Made by a program: the position numbers and the translations under genes. The notes beneath the pieces are model-generated. The model saw only the letters and a program-made list of their open reading frames with translations, was not told where the DNA came from and made no database searches. This document shows, piece by piece, positions 10,229-19,111 of a stretch of 64,000 nucleotides of DNA (the stretch's first letter is position 1; each line of letters opens with the position of its first letter). This DNA comes from Effusibacillus pohliae DSM 22757 (GTDB taxonomy: Bacteria; Bacillota; Bacilli; Tumebacillales; Effusibacillaceae), in assembly GCF_000376225.1 (NCBI RefSeq), contig NZ_AQXL01000128.1, positions 32,567-96,566 on the forward strand, read 5' to 3'.

Positions 10229-10879
10229 TTAGATTTTCGCTTGCGCCATGACCTCTTCCACGAAGTTGTCCTGCTTCTTCTCGAGGCCTTCGCCCATTTC
10301 ATAGCGAACAAACCGGCGAATCGAAATTTTTTCCCCGATTTTCGCGATTTTCTCGTTCAAGAGTTCCTGGATCGTTTGATCCGGATTCTTCACGAACGGT
10401 TGCTCCAGCAGGCAGACGTCCTTGAAGAACTTGTCGATGCGGCCTTCCACGATTTTGTCCACAATGTTCTCCGGCTTTCCTTCATTCAGGGTTTGCGCCC
10501 GCAGGATTTCCTTTTCCTTTTCCACCACTTCCGCCGGAACTTCTTCCCGGCTCACGTACAACGGCTTGGCGGCCGCGATGTGCATCGCCACATCTTTTAC
10601 AAACGTGCGGAATTCGTCCGTTTTCGCGACAAAGTCGGTCTCGCAGTTCACTTCCACCAACACGCCGATTTTACCGCCCATATGAATGTAGGAATCGACG
10701 ATCCCTTCCGCCGCGATGCGGCCCGCTTTTTTCGCAGCAGCGGCGAGCCCGCGTTCGCGCAGCAGTTCAATCGCTTTTTCCATGTCTCCGTTCGCGTCGG
10801 CCAGCGCTTTTTTGCAATCCATCATGCCGGCGCCGGTTCTCTCGCGCAGCACTTTCACATCGTTTGCTGTAATCGCCAT
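10229..10879 (-). CDS. tsf: Translation elongation factor Ts, short form
   Basis: Nucleotide exchange factor for EF-Tu. 216 residues, versus about 290 in B. subtilis. The UBA-like N terminus ([16 protein letters not shown]) and the [10 protein letters not shown]-Tu contact are intact, as is the C-terminal module ([10 protein letters not shown]). The missing part corresponds to one core subdomain, as in Thermus-type and several deep-branching Bacillota proteins; I infer a natural short form, not a truncation. Good RBS AAGGAGGGCTTTTCA before ATG. Confidence 0.96.
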   Translation of the reverse strand: MAITANDVKVLRERTGAGMMDCKKALADANGDMEKAIELLRERGLAAAAKKAGRIAAEGIVDSYIHMGGKIGVLVEVNCETDFVAKTDEFRTFVKDVAMHIAAAKPLYVSREEVPAEVVEKEKEILRAQTLNEGKPENIVDKIVEGRIDKFFKDVCLLEQPFVKNPDQTIQELLNEKIAKIGEKISIRRFVRYEMGEGLEKKQDNFVEEVMAQAKI

Positions 10880-10932
10880 TGAAAAGCCCTCCTTATGTAA
10901 AAATCATACCCATGCGTCGTCGAGTCCCATAC

Positions 10933-10970
10933 AAAAGGGGTGCCAGGGTCGTCCAACCCTACCGCACCCC
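10933..10970 (-). terminator. Hairpin terminator or attenuator between rpsB and tsf
   Basis: GGGGTGC and AGGGT pair with ACCCT and GCACCCC, giving a 12-bp stem with one small internal loop. It is followed by UUUU on the minus strand. Probably lowers tsf transcription relative to rpsB. Confidence 0.7.
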
Positions 10971-10982
10971 CTTCATGCACCT

Positions 10983-11684
10983 TTAAGCAGTTTGTTCGTC
11001 GTTGCCTTGCGTACCTTCGATCACCGCATCGGCAATTTTGGAAGTCAGCAGTTTCACGGCGCGAATCGCATCGTCGTTACCCGGAATCACATAGTCGATT
11101 TCGTCCGGATCACAGTTGGTGTCAACAATGCCGACGATCGGGATGCCAAGCTTGCGGGCTTCCGCCACCGCGATACGTTCTTTCCGGGGATCGATGATGA
11201 AGAGTGCGCCAGGCAGACTCTTCATGCCTTTGATCCCGCCGAGGAACTTCTCAAGCCGTTCCATTTCCTTTTTCAGTTTGATGACTTCCTTTTTCGGCAG
11301 AACATCAAACGTACCGTCTTCCTGCATGCGCTCCAGTTCGTGCAAACGCTCAATCCGCTTGCGGATCGTCCCGAAGTTGGTCAGCGTGCCGCCCAGCCAG
11401 CGCTGGTTCACATAGAACATGCTGGAGCGTTCCGCTTCCTCTTTCACAGACTCTTGCGCCTGTTTCTTGGTGCCGACGAACAGGATCGTTTTTCCTTCCG
11501 CTGCCAGATCGCGCACGAAGTTGTACGCTTCTTCCACTTTTTTGACCGTCTTTTGCAGGTCGATGATGTAAATGCCGTTCCGTTCGGTGAAGATGTAGCG
11601 AGCCATTTTCGGGTTCCAACGGCGCGTCTGATGGCCGAAGTGGACACCCGCCTCCAGAAGCTGCTTCATGGAGATGATCGCCAT
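10983..11684 (-). CDS. rpsB: 30S ribosomal protein S2
   Basis: 233 residues from ATG 11684 ([19 protein letters not shown]). The reading frame extends 46 codons further upstream, but that part is the promoter and leader and has no S2 homology. Typical S2 blocks: [42 protein letters not shown]. The RBS is AAAGGGGGCGAGGAT. First gene of the rpsB-tsf-pyrH-frr string, immediately downstream of the fla/che operon as in B. subtilis. Confidence 0.97.
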   Translation of the reverse strand: MAIISMKQLLEAGVHFGHQTRRWNPKMARYIFTERNGIYIIDLQKTVKKVEEAYNFVRDLAAEGKTILFVGTKKQAQESVKEEAERSSMFYVNQRWLGGTLTNFGTIRKRIERLHELERMQEDGTFDVLPKKEVIKLKKEMERLEKFLGGIKGMKSLPGALFIIDPRKERIAVAEARKLGIPIVGIVDTNCDPDEIDYVIPGNDDAIRAVKLLTSKIADAVIEGTQGNDEQTA

Positions 11685-11792
11685 ATCCTCGCCCCCTTTC
11701 ATGGTTTTTTCCGCCGCCGCCTTCATCCCGCGCGACACCCGTCCGGGCACCTTCGCCACGGTCTTGCAGCGTGTGTAGTAACACCATGTGAT

Positions 11793-11822
11793 ACTATACC
11801 ATAGCCAACAAATGTCATGCAA
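11793..11822 (-). promoter_or_regulatory. Sigma-A promoter of rpsB
   Basis: Minus-strand TTGCAT, 18-nt spacer, TATAGT, with a TGG extended -10. It leaves a leader of about 100 nt before the S2 start, long enough for an S2-type autoregulatory leader, though I did not identify a known fold. Confidence 0.7.
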
Positions 11823-11872
11823 GAAAAAACAAAGAAAAATTGTCCCATCCCCGCTTGGGCCATTTGCCGGAA

Positions 11873-12331
11873 CTAAGCGTCCTTGGTGATGATCGCCAAA
11901 ATCTGTTGGTAATCCCCGTTGACCGGCAACTCGTAGACGCCAACCCGGATCTGCTTCACTTTTTCCTGCGCGGTGTTGAGAAATGCATTCGCGTCAGCTA
12001 TGACACCTGACTTCACAAGCAGATCGGCGATTTCCGCCGCCGTCATTCCTTTTTTGATTTCCACCTTGACCTTGGCAGAAGATGGAGCGGCAGCCGGAGC
12101 TTGTGGCTGCGGGACGGCCGTTTGTTGGTTTGCCGACGAGGGTTGGTTGTTTGCATTCGAATTTTCGCGGCCGGCAGCATGATTGTCAACAGACTTCGCA
12201 GACGTTGTTGCGGGAGAAGGCTGCGGGATCACCGCCGGCTGCGAGCGGACCAGGTCGGAAACCCCATATACAATCGACGTGGCGATCAGTCCTGTGCCAA
12301 GGCCGAACAAAAAGTTGCGATTTTGAATCAT
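11873..12331 (-). CDS. Membrane-anchored protein with MltG/YceG-like N-subdomain, no catalytic part
   Basis: About 152 residues from the ATG that overlaps the swrB-like stop (ATGA). One N-terminal membrane helix ([18 protein letters not shown]), a long Ala/Pro/Gln/Asn-rich linker, and a C-terminal module. That module reads [20 protein letters not shown], then [19 protein letters not shown], which resembles the LysM-like region of endolytic transglycosylase MltG. The catalytic glutamate domain is absent. Last gene of the fla/che operon, so a role near cell-wall penetration by flagella is possible but is inference only. Confidence 0.7.
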   Translation of the reverse strand: MIQNRNFLFGLGTGLIATSIVYGVSDLVRSQPAVIPQPSPATTSAKSVDNHAAGRENSNANNQPSSANQQTAVPQPQAPAAAPSSAKVKVEIKKGMTAAEIADLLVKSGVIADANAFLNTAQEKVKQIRVGVYELPVNGDYQQILAIITKDA

Positions 12332-12792
12332 ACGGCGTTCCCCTGTTTGATCAGATTGCAAATCATTTGAATCTCTCCCAGTCCGATCCCCGTATCCTTC
12401 GCGATCTGTTCCGGCGCGCGTCCTTCCTTTATCATTGTCACCACGCGGCTGTAATGTTCGTTAAACACAAGCGCGGGCATCGCTTCCAAAGGCTGCGGCA
12501 CCGAACGGCCCCTGTCAGTTCCGCCCTGCAGCTGAAACTCCGCGATTTTCGCTTCCAACTGCTCGATCCGCCGCCGGTTCAGGTTGATTTCAGATTGCAG
12601 TTCGCTCTGCAATTTTTCGATCGTGTCGATCAGATACTGATTTTCCTTCTCGAGTTCATCCATAAACGCCTGCAGGCTGGCTTCCAGTTCCCGGTGGGAC
12701 GCGCCGACTGCATCGGGCTTGCCTTTGACGGCAGCATAGAGCACGATTCCAATCCCACAGAGCGTTATGAACAAAAACAGTTTGCTGTCCAA
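12328..12792 (-). CDS. swrB: SwrB-like membrane coiled-coil protein (DUF6115-type)
   Basis: About 154 residues. One N-terminal membrane helix (LFLFITLCGIGIVLYAAV), a coiled coil rich in Glu/Leu/Gln (about residues 30-95), and a C-terminal helix-turn-helix-like segment (APEQIAKDTGIGLGEIQMI). Length, topology and position between sigD and rpsB match B. subtilis SwrB (YlxL), which promotes assembly of the flagellar export apparatus. The start is TTG 12792 after AAGGAGAGG; a longer frame would run into the palindromic element upstream. The assignment rests mainly on position and architecture. Confidence 0.72.
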   Translation of the reverse strand: MDSKLFLFITLCGIGIVLYAAVKGKPDAVGASHRELEASLQAFMDELEKENQYLIDTIEKLQSELQSEINLNRRRIEQLEAKIAEFQLQGGTDRGRSVPQPLEAMPALVFNEHYSRVVTMIKEGRAPEQIAKDTGIGLGEIQMICNLIKQGNAV

Positions 12793-12829
12793 AGCACCCT
12801 CTCCTTCTAGATTATAGCGCGACAGCATC

Positions 12830-12880
12830 CCCATCAAAGTGAGGCCAAACTCCGAAGCTTACTCCGATCACTTTAATGGG
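12830..12880. repeat. 51-nt palindromic element, copy A
   Basis: Arms CCCATCAAAGTGA and TCACTTTAATGGG flank a conserved centre containing CTCCGAAGCTT and CTCCGA. In the minus-strand transcript the single arm difference becomes a G-U pair, so a 13-bp RNA stem is kept. Lies in the 113-nt gap between fapA and the swrB-like gene, inside the fla/che operon. Confidence 0.85.
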
Positions 12881-12905
12881 TCCCATATAGCGGGCAAAAA
12901 ATGGT

Positions 12906-14327
12906 TCACGAGAGCGGCACCGCCCGCACCTCCGCATCCCGCAATACGAAACAAACCTTCGCAAGCGGGTCGCGGACATAATGCGCGTAGTGGCTGATCG
13001 CCACTTTCACGCCGGGATGCACCGCTTCGATCACCTGCACGTGCGCGCTCTTCACATCCTGCAAAACGAGTTCGATCTCCGAGCGGCGGAACAGCAGCTC
13101 CTCCTCTTCCACTTTGTAATGCTCGAGCGTGATTTTCAATTTTTTCAGCAGCGCCGCTTTGTCCGCCGGCAGCTTGCCTCCCGCCGTAGCCATCTGCTCG
13201 AGCAGCGTGATCGCTTTTTGCGTTTTGTCGATGTCGGCGCCCACTTTCTTCAATGATTCGCTGATCGACACCAATTCGGTCCGCAAATGGGGATGCACGC
13301 CAACCTCGACTTCGGTCGGGGTGGCCATCGGCGAGCCGAGCACGCGTGTCACGACCGCTTCCCCCGCCCGGACGATTCCCCCGACGATCACCGCTCGCCG
13401 GCCTTCCATCACGATCTTCGAACCGGCGTTGATCTGGCTGTGCATAATGCTTTCCCCGACCAGGCAACTGCCTCCGATATCGACCAACGCATACTGGATA
13501 AATGGAGTGCGCAAATTTCCGCCCGCCCGAATCACGCCCTTGTTGCGCCCTTGCACGCCACCGCGAATCGTCACATTGCCGCCCGCTTCAATCAGCGCCG
13601 CATCCATGTATCCGTGAATCTCCACATCGCCTTCCGCAATGATCTTGAAACCCGGCTGCACATTGCCCAATACGCGGACCGAGCCGGTAAACTCAATATT
13701 ACCGACGGAAAAATCGACGTCCTTCGCCACCACATATTCGTCAAACACGTGAATCTTGTTATCTTTCGGGCGATACACCACATGTCCGTCGGTTGCCGCA
13801 ACCAGCGTACATCCGTCCTGTTCGATCACCGTATTTTGTCCTTGCGGCAGCCGGTAGTCGCGCCCTGGCTTGCCCGGGATCGGGTGTCCGGTGACCGCCA
13901 CTCCGTCCTGCGCCGGGGTAGGCGGAACGCGAACCGCCAGCACTTGTCCTTTTTTCACAAGCTTGACGATCCCCATATCAAAAAAATCAACCCGTCCGTC
14001 CTCCAGGACTTTCGGTTTCCGTTCTCCGTCCTCTTCCACATACACCTCGATCCGGGCGTCCTGCCCCTGTACAGGCTGCTTGCCTTTGGCGACAGGCAGC
14101 CGTTCGTTCACATACAAGCCGGGGGTGTTGACGATTTCCTGGCAAAGTGCGCTGTCGATACCATACTGAATGCCCGCATTTTGCAGATACTCGCACAATC
14201 CTTGCAGCGACAGGACCAGTCCGTCGGGAGGAGCCGATTGCATTACAAGCACCCCGGTCAAGCCGCCGTCTTCGATATAAACCTTCGCTTGATTGTTCCA
14301 CCAGCTTTTTTCTTCCATAGGCTGCAT
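12906..14327 (-). CDS. FapA family protein (DUF342), polymer-forming beta-helix
   Basis: 473 residues. An N-terminal mixed domain, then a central run of beta-helix repeats (about 160-330, for example GNVQPGFKIIAEGDVEIHG and RAGGNLRTPFIQYALV) and a C-terminal coiled coil (about 345-420). This layout is the FapA/DUF342 family, often found beside sigD or chemotaxis genes in Bacillota; a precise function is not established. RBS AGGGGGGACC before ATG 14327; a second ATG three codons later is possible. B. subtilis has no gene between sigD and swrB here. Confidence 0.88.
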   Translation of the reverse strand: MQPMEEKSWWNNQAKVYIEDGGLTGVLVMQSAPPDGLVLSLQGLCEYLQNAGIQYGIDSALCQEIVNTPGLYVNERLPVAKGKQPVQGQDARIEVYVEEDGERKPKVLEDGRVDFFDMGIVKLVKKGQVLAVRVPPTPAQDGVAVTGHPIPGKPGRDYRLPQGQNTVIEQDGCTLVAATDGHVVYRPKDNKIHVFDEYVVAKDVDFSVGNIEFTGSVRVLGNVQPGFKIIAEGDVEIHGYMDAALIEAGGNVTIRGGVQGRNKGVIRAGGNLRTPFIQYALVDIGGSCLVGESIMHSQINAGSKIVMEGRRAVIVGGIVRAGEAVVTRVLGSPMATPTEVEVGVHPHLRTELVSISESLKKVGADIDKTQKAITLLEQMATAGGKLPADKAALLKKLKITLEHYKVEEEELLFRRSEIELVLQDVKSAHVQVIEAVHPGVKVAISHYAHYVRDPLAKVCFVLRDAEVRAVPLS

Positions 14328-14343
14328 GCCGGTCCCCCCTATG

Positions 14344-15051
14344 CTACAGCTTCAAGTCCTGTCTCCTCCGGCTCAGCGCCCCTCGCAGCCGGCATATCGC
14401 TTTGCTGTGCAGTTGCGAAATTCTTGCAGAGGTGACCTCCAGAATCTCGGCGATTTCCTTGATCGACAGTTCTTCATAATAATACAATGCGATGACGAGC
14501 TTTTCCTTCTCAGGCAGACGGTTGATCGCCTGTTCCAGCACCTCCCGCAGTTCCTCCCGGGTCAGCCGGACGCTCGGATCCTCCGCTGTCGGGTCGGGCA
14601 GCAGATCGTGATAGCCCGCATCGTCGCCGGCCGGATGAAACGCTTCTTCCAGCGACGCCACCGACCCCAGCGAAACCTGGGCCATCCGCCTGTGAAATTC
14701 CTGCACGCTGATTCCCAGCCAATCAGCCACTTCCTGGTCGCTTGCAGACTCCGCCTTGTGCGTTTCCACCGCCGCGTAGGCCCGCTCGATTTCCTTCGCC
14801 CACTGGCGCACCTGCCGCGGTACCCAATCCATCTCGCGAATGCCGTCGAGCACGGCGCCCCGGATTCTCCATGTGGCGAACGTCTCAAACTTGACCCCTT
14901 TTTCCGGCTGAAATCGTTCCATCGCGCTGATCAGCCCGAGCGTGCCAAAACTGATCAGATCTTCGCGCGGAACATGCGCGGGCATCCCTTTCGCGACGCG
15001 GTTGACAACCCGGTGAACGAGCGGCAAATACTTTTCCAGGGTCTCGCTCAT
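14344..15051 (-). CDS. sigD: Flagellar/chemotaxis sigma factor SigD (FliA)
   Basis: Sigma-28 family factor directing late flagellar genes (flagellin, motors, receptors). 235 residues. Region 2 (LISFGTLGLISAMERF, YATWRIRGAVLDG-type helix), region 3 (WLGISVQEFHRRM) and region 4 (RLPEKEKLVIALYYYEELS, then SARISQLHSKAICRLR) are all intact. Sits near the end of the fla/che operon as in B. subtilis, where distance from the promoter tunes its level. No flgM is nearby. Confidence 0.96.
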   Translation of the reverse strand: MSETLEKYLPLVHRVVNRVAKGMPAHVPREDLISFGTLGLISAMERFQPEKGVKFETFATWRIRGAVLDGIREMDWVPRQVRQWAKEIERAYAAVETHKAESASDQEVADWLGISVQEFHRRMAQVSLGSVASLEEAFHPAGDDAGYHDLLPDPTAEDPSVRLTREELREVLEQAINRLPEKEKLVIALYYYEELSIKEIAEILEVTSARISQLHSKAICRLRGALSRRRQDLKL

Positions 15052-15066
15052 CTTCGCCCACCTCCG

Positions 15067-15447
15067 TTAGTCTTTCATGGCGCGTACCGCTTGCACAATC
15101 TCCTCAATCCGATCATCGCGCAGTGCCGCCTGGCCGTCGATCACCCAGGGCTGAAAATCGGCCCCAGACGGAGGAATCTCGGATAATTCTGGCGGCAGCG
15201 AAACGTCAAAACGGGTTCCCGCCGCCTGTCCGTTCGCTTCCGGACCGCCGGTTGCGGCAGCGATCGCCAGCAGCCGCTGCAGCGCCCAAGCGACAGCAAA
15301 CAACAAAACGAATCCGACCAATCCCCGTTGCAAACTGGTCCACAGCAAATTCCCTGCCAAGAGGCTCCCGGCCAGACCGATCGCAAATCCGCCGCCGGCC
15401 GCCATCCACAGAAAACGCCTTTGCCACGACCGCCTCGCCTGTTTCAT
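15067..15447 (-). CDS. Small two-helix membrane protein between cheD and sigD, unknown
   Basis: 126 residues. Two hydrophobic helices (FLWMAAGGGFAIGLAGSLLA and GLVGFVLLFAVAWALQ), then a cytoplasmic-type tail with a Pro-rich stretch and a final amphipathic helix (DRIEEIVQAVRAMKD). Its start overlaps the cheD stop by 4 nt, which supports real translation. I do not recognise a family; B. subtilis has no gene between cheD and sigD. Co-transcription suggests a motility-related role, but nothing in the sequence names it. Confidence 0.75.
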   Translation of the reverse strand: MKQARRSWQRRFLWMAAGGGFAIGLAGSLLAGNLLWTSLQRGLVGFVLLFAVAWALQRLLAIAAATGGPEANGQAAGTRFDVSLPPELSEIPPSGADFQPWVIDGQAALRDDRIEEIVQAVRAMKD

Positions 15448-15923
15448 ATCGTCTTGACCCCTTGCGCCACCGTGCGAATCGTCAACGATCCATCGGCAGC
15501 CGAAAAATCGATCGTTCTGCCCGCGTTACCGCCCGTGTCTTCGCCGCGTACGGGAATCCGCAACTGATCCAGCACCGTTTTCACCGCCTCCACATTGCGC
15601 GGTCCGACCCTGATCAAATCGCTTTGGTTGAGGTTGGTAAACATTTGCGCACCGCCGGCCAGCTTGGCAATCATTCTGTTGAGGCAGGCGCCCTGTTGCT
15701 GCATTTTCTGAACGAGCAGCGGGACGGCGGTATCCGCATATTTGGCAGGATTCTCCACGTCCAATCGGCCCGCTGCCGGCAGCATGATGTGGGCGAGACC
15801 GGCCACTTTGCAGGACAGGTCGATAATCGCGACGCCAACGCACGAGCCGAGTCCGACCGTTCGCAGCACGTCCGGGCTGCAGGCCACGTTCATGTCGGCC
15901 ATTCCCACTTTGATGATATTCAA
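15444..15923 (-). CDS. cheD: Chemoreceptor glutamine deamidase CheD
   Basis: Deamidates receptor glutamines and, in Bacillus-type systems, binds CheC to boost its phosphatase activity. 159 residues. The catalytic set is intact: Cys28 in GLGSCVGV, His45 in GLAHIMLP. The receptor-binding region around KLAGGAQMF is normal. Overlaps both neighbours by 4 nt, so cheC, cheD and the membrane gene are coupled. Confidence 0.95.
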   Translation of the reverse strand: MNIIKVGMADMNVACSPDVLRTVGLGSCVGVAIIDLSCKVAGLAHIMLPAAGRLDVENPAKYADTAVPLLVQKMQQQGACLNRMIAKLAGGAQMFTNLNQSDLIRVGPRNVEAVKTVLDQLRIPVRGEDTGGNAGRTIDFSAADGSLTIRTVAQGVKTI

Positions 15924-16540
15924 GCAAAATCAACTCCCAATAACTTGAATATCGTTTCGACCGACCCGTGATCCGGCACGAAGAAAAAGTGGCTTTCGAC
16001 GTTCTCGCTGCCTTGCCGGAACTCGGTGTCCACCACCAGCGCCCTGTCGCTGTACATGCCGATGTGAAGCAGCACCGCATTGATCAAGGCGCCCGCCATG
16101 TCCACCGCAATCGCCGGCACGGACGCGTGCAGATTCGTTTTCGTAAAATCGGAAAAAGCGGACAGATAGGAACCGGCCAGGATATTTCCAACCTCCATCA
16201 AAGCGGACATTTCCAGTTCGGAAAACGAATCAACCGGCTGGTGGCTGCCAGTCAAAATTTGCAGCAGCATGTTCGCGCTTTCCATCTTCAGCATGAGAAA
16301 CATGCTGCCCGGAATCTCGCCTTCGACCCGCAGATAGACGCCGACCACAAGCTGCTCTGCCCCGCCGATCACTTCATCGATCTCTTGAATGGACACCACA
16401 TGCACCCGCGGCACGTTCATTTCAATATGCTTCTGCATCAGAACAGACAGGGCAGTGGCGGCATGCCCCGCCCCGATGTTGCCGATTTCACGCAGGACGC
16501 TAAGCTGGAAGTCGTCTAACTCGAACAAGCGGCCCGCCAT
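15920..16540 (-). CDS. cheC: CheY-P phosphatase CheC
   Basis: Removes phosphate from CheY during adaptation. 206 residues with both ExxN active sites: LREIGNIGAG (Glu18, Asn21) and LMEVGNILAG. Both being present predicts an active enzyme. One nucleotide separates it from cheW and it overlaps cheD by 4 nt. Confidence 0.95.
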   Translation of the reverse strand: MAGRLFELDDFQLSVLREIGNIGAGHAATALSVLMQKHIEMNVPRVHVVSIQEIDEVIGGAEQLVVGVYLRVEGEIPGSMFLMLKMESANMLLQILTGSHQPVDSFSELEMSALMEVGNILAGSYLSAFSDFTKTNLHASVPAIAVDMAGALINAVLLHIGMYSDRALVVDTEFRQGSENVESHFFFVPDHGSVETIFKLLGVDFA

Positions 16541-16541
16541 T

Positions 16542-17027
16542 TCAGTTCTCCATCACATGCAGTTGCTGCAGTTCTTCTTCGTTCAACACTTTTTCCAGAT
16601 TCAACAGGATGAGCAGGCGGTCTTGCAGTTTGGCCACCCCTTCCAGATAGGCGGCGCGCACCCCGCCGACGATTTCCGGCGGCGGCTCGATCGAATCGGA
16701 CGAGATGTCGATCACATCGTTGGCCGAATCGACAATCAGGCCGACTTCCATCTCGTTGACCGCCACGATAATAATCCGGGTGGTGTCCGTATAGGTTTCC
16801 GTTCCAAGACCGAAGCGGGTGCGCAAATCGATTACCGGAGTCACCACCCCCCGCAGGTTGATCACCCCTTTGACAAACGCCGGGGTGTTGGGAACCCGTG
16901 TAATCCGCTGCATTCGCTCGATTGAGCGAACCTGGTTGACTTCCACGCCGTACTCTTCGTCCCCCAGCCGAAACACGATATATTTGTGTTCCGGCATGCC
17001 CTTTTCAACCGCTTGTTGATTCAGCAT
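16542..17027 (-). CDS. cheW: Chemotaxis coupling protein CheW
   Basis: Links receptors to CheA. 161 residues, one CheW domain: YIVFRLGDEEYGVEV, VKGVINLRGVVTPVIDL, MEVGLIVDSANDVI. The RBS AAGGAGG precedes ATG 17027; an internal ATG (MPEHKY) is possible but has a poorer site. Follows cheA after 13 nt. Confidence 0.96.
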   Translation of the reverse strand: MLNQQAVEKGMPEHKYIVFRLGDEEYGVEVNQVRSIERMQRITRVPNTPAFVKGVINLRGVVTPVIDLRTRFGLGTETYTDTTRIIIVAVNEMEVGLIVDSANDVIDISSDSIEPPPEIVGGVRAAYLEGVAKLQDRLLILLNLEKVLNEEELQQLHVMEN

Positions 17028-17040
17028 TCGAAACGCCTCC

Positions 17041-19098
17041 TTAGGGAATCAGTGCATTGCAATCGAGGATCAGCGCCACTTGTCCGTCGCCGAGAATGGT
17101 CGAACCGGAGATGCCAAAGATCCCTCCCGCCAGGTATTTCCCCAACGATTTCAAAACGACTTCCTGCTGGCCGATGAACGAATCGACCACCAGCGCCGCC
17201 AGTTTGTCCCCCTTGCGGACGATCACGACGTTTTCCTGGTCGTCCCGCTTCGCTTCCGAGCGGGGGATCGAAAAGACGCGTTCCAGATCGACCAGCGGCA
17301 CCACCCGGCCGCGAAAATCCATCACCATCTGACCATGTACGCTCTTGATCTCATGCCGCTTCAGGTTAGCCGTTTCGATGATCGAAGTTAACGGTATCGC
17401 ATATTTCTCGTCGTTGATCTGCACGAGCATCGCCTGGATGATCGAAAGCGTCAGCGGCAATTGGATGATGAACCTGGTTCCTTCTCCCGGCACGGAGTGT
17501 ACCACCACCCGGCCGCCAAGCGATTCGATCTTGCTTTTCACTACATCCAGTCCGACGCCGCGGCCGGACACGTCGGAAATTTTGTCGGCTGTACTGAATC
17601 CCGGCCTGAACATAAAATCGAACACCTGCTCATCACTCAGACCTTCCGTCCGTGCCGCATCGATCAGGCCCCGCTCGACCGCTTTTTGCAAAATTTTGCG
17701 GCGGTCGATTCCCCGGCCGTCGTCAGCGATTTCAATAAACACATGATTGCCGGAATGATAGGCGGTCAGTTGCAGCTTGCCGACTTCGCTTTTGCCAGTC
17801 CGAATCCGCTCTTCCGGTGTCTCCAGCCCGTGGTCGAGTGCATTACGCAGAATATGCACCAGCGGATCGCCGATTTCGTCAATCACGGTGCGATCCAATT
17901 CCGTTTCCGCTCCGTGAATCTCAAACTCCACTTTTTTGTTCAGATCTTTCGCCAAGTCGCGAACCATCCGCGGGAACCGGTTAAACACCGTTTCCACCGG
18001 CACCATCCGGATGGTCATGACAATCGACTGGAGATCCGTGCTGACCCGTGACATATGTTCGACCGTTTCAACCAATTCCGGGTGATTCAGCTCCCTTGCG
18101 ATCTGTTCCAACCGCGTCTTGTCGATCACCAGCTCGCTGAACAGGTTCATCAGGATGTCCAGCCGCTCGATATCCACCCGAACCGACTTGCCTGCCGACA
18201 ACTTTCTGATTTCCACCTGCTGCTTGTCGTTAGCCGATTGTTCGAAGGCAACAGCTTGCTCGCCTGTCCCGTTCGAGTGGCTGGCCACTTCACCGGTTGC
18301 CGTCGCGGCGGCCGCTTCCGCACTGGCTTGTTGAACTTGCAGTGCCGCCAGGTTGATTTTTTCCACGTCGACGCGCGCCACCTCGGACACGTTCAACCCG
18401 GTTTGCCGTATCGCCTGCTGCTCCGCATCGGTGATCAGAACGATCAGAAATGCCTGTTCAAACTTTTCTTCCTCGATATCCTGGACAGATGGTTCCGACT
18501 TAATGATCTCCCCCAGCTGTTCGTACGCCTGAAACACCATAAACGCGCGAGCCGAGCGAAGAACGCAGCTGGGGTCGAGCAGCACTCGCACGGCATACAC
18601 CTGCTTACCGTTTGCCAACGATTGCCGGATCACCGTTTGTTCATATTGATTGAACGTCAACCCCAATTCGGTCCCATCGCGGCTCGATGCCGCCGGAAGA
18701 GACGCGGCCGCGGGCTTTCCTTTCACGACAGCCGCCAGATTTTCCAGCACAGGCCCGATCTCCACCGACGCATCGGTACCCGTTTCCATAATCGACGCCA
18801 ATTGCGCTTCCAAGATGTCGACGCAGCGAAACAGTGCGTCCATCACCGGCTCGGTTACCGGCAGCTTGTTGTTTCTCATCAGATCGAGGCCGTTTTCCAT
18901 CTCGTGCGTCAGATGGGCCATTTTCTCAAACCCCATCGTCGCCGCCATGCCTTTTAACGTATGGGCGGAGCGGAAAACCAAATTGACGATTTCGAGATCC
19001 TGCGGGGATTGTTCCAGCGCCAGCAAGTTGTCGTTTATTGCCTGCAAATGCTCTTTTGATTCTTCAATGAAAATCTCCATATACTGGCTCATGTCCAT
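17041..19098 (-). CDS. cheA: Chemotaxis histidine kinase CheA
   Basis: 685 residues, full length. P1 with phospho-accepting His46 (SAHTLKGM), a CheY/CheB-binding P2 region (about 165-250), a short Ala-rich linker, P3 dimerisation, P4 ATPase (HILRNALDHGLETPE and SGRGVGLDVVKS) and a C-terminal CheW-like P5 (INDEKYAIPLTSIIET). Cytoplasmic array kinase that phosphorylates CheY and CheB encoded in the same operon. AGGAGGTGACG precedes the ATG. Confidence 0.97.
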   Translation of the reverse strand: MDMSQYMEIFIEESKEHLQAINDNLLALEQSPQDLEIVNLVFRSAHTLKGMAATMGFEKMAHLTHEMENGLDLMRNNKLPVTEPVMDALFRCVDILEAQLASIMETGTDASVEIGPVLENLAAVVKGKPAAASLPAASSRDGTELGLTFNQYEQTVIRQSLANGKQVYAVRVLLDPSCVLRSARAFMVFQAYEQLGEIIKSEPSVQDIEEEKFEQAFLIVLITDAEQQAIRQTGLNVSEVARVDVEKINLAALQVQQASAEAAAATATGEVASHSNGTGEQAVAFEQSANDKQQVEIRKLSAGKSVRVDIERLDILMNLFSELVIDKTRLEQIARELNHPELVETVEHMSRVSTDLQSIVMTIRMVPVETVFNRFPRMVRDLAKDLNKKVEFEIHGAETELDRTVIDEIGDPLVHILRNALDHGLETPEERIRTGKSEVGKLQLTAYHSGNHVFIEIADDGRGIDRRKILQKAVERGLIDAARTEGLSDEQVFDFMFRPGFSTADKISDVSGRGVGLDVVKSKIESLGGRVVVHSVPGEGTRFIIQLPLTLSIIQAMLVQINDEKYAIPLTSIIETANLKRHEIKSVHGQMVMDFRGRVVPLVDLERVFSIPRSEAKRDDQENVVIVRKGDKLAALVVDSFIGQQEVVLKSLGKYLAGGIFGISGSTILGDGQVALILDCNALIP

Positions 19099-19111
19099 CG
19101 GTCGTCACCTC

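Noticed and set aside
11685..11822. 46-codon N-terminal extension of ribosomal protein S2
   Set aside because: The added residues cover the promoter and leader; a good RBS and the conserved S2 start lie at 11684.
12829..12881. Element A as a simple terminator after fapA
   Set aside because: No U-run follows on the minus strand and the same 51-nt sequence recurs at unrelated sites.
13287..14435. 382-codon open frame on the plus strand
   Set aside because: Antisense to fapA; no start site and no domain.
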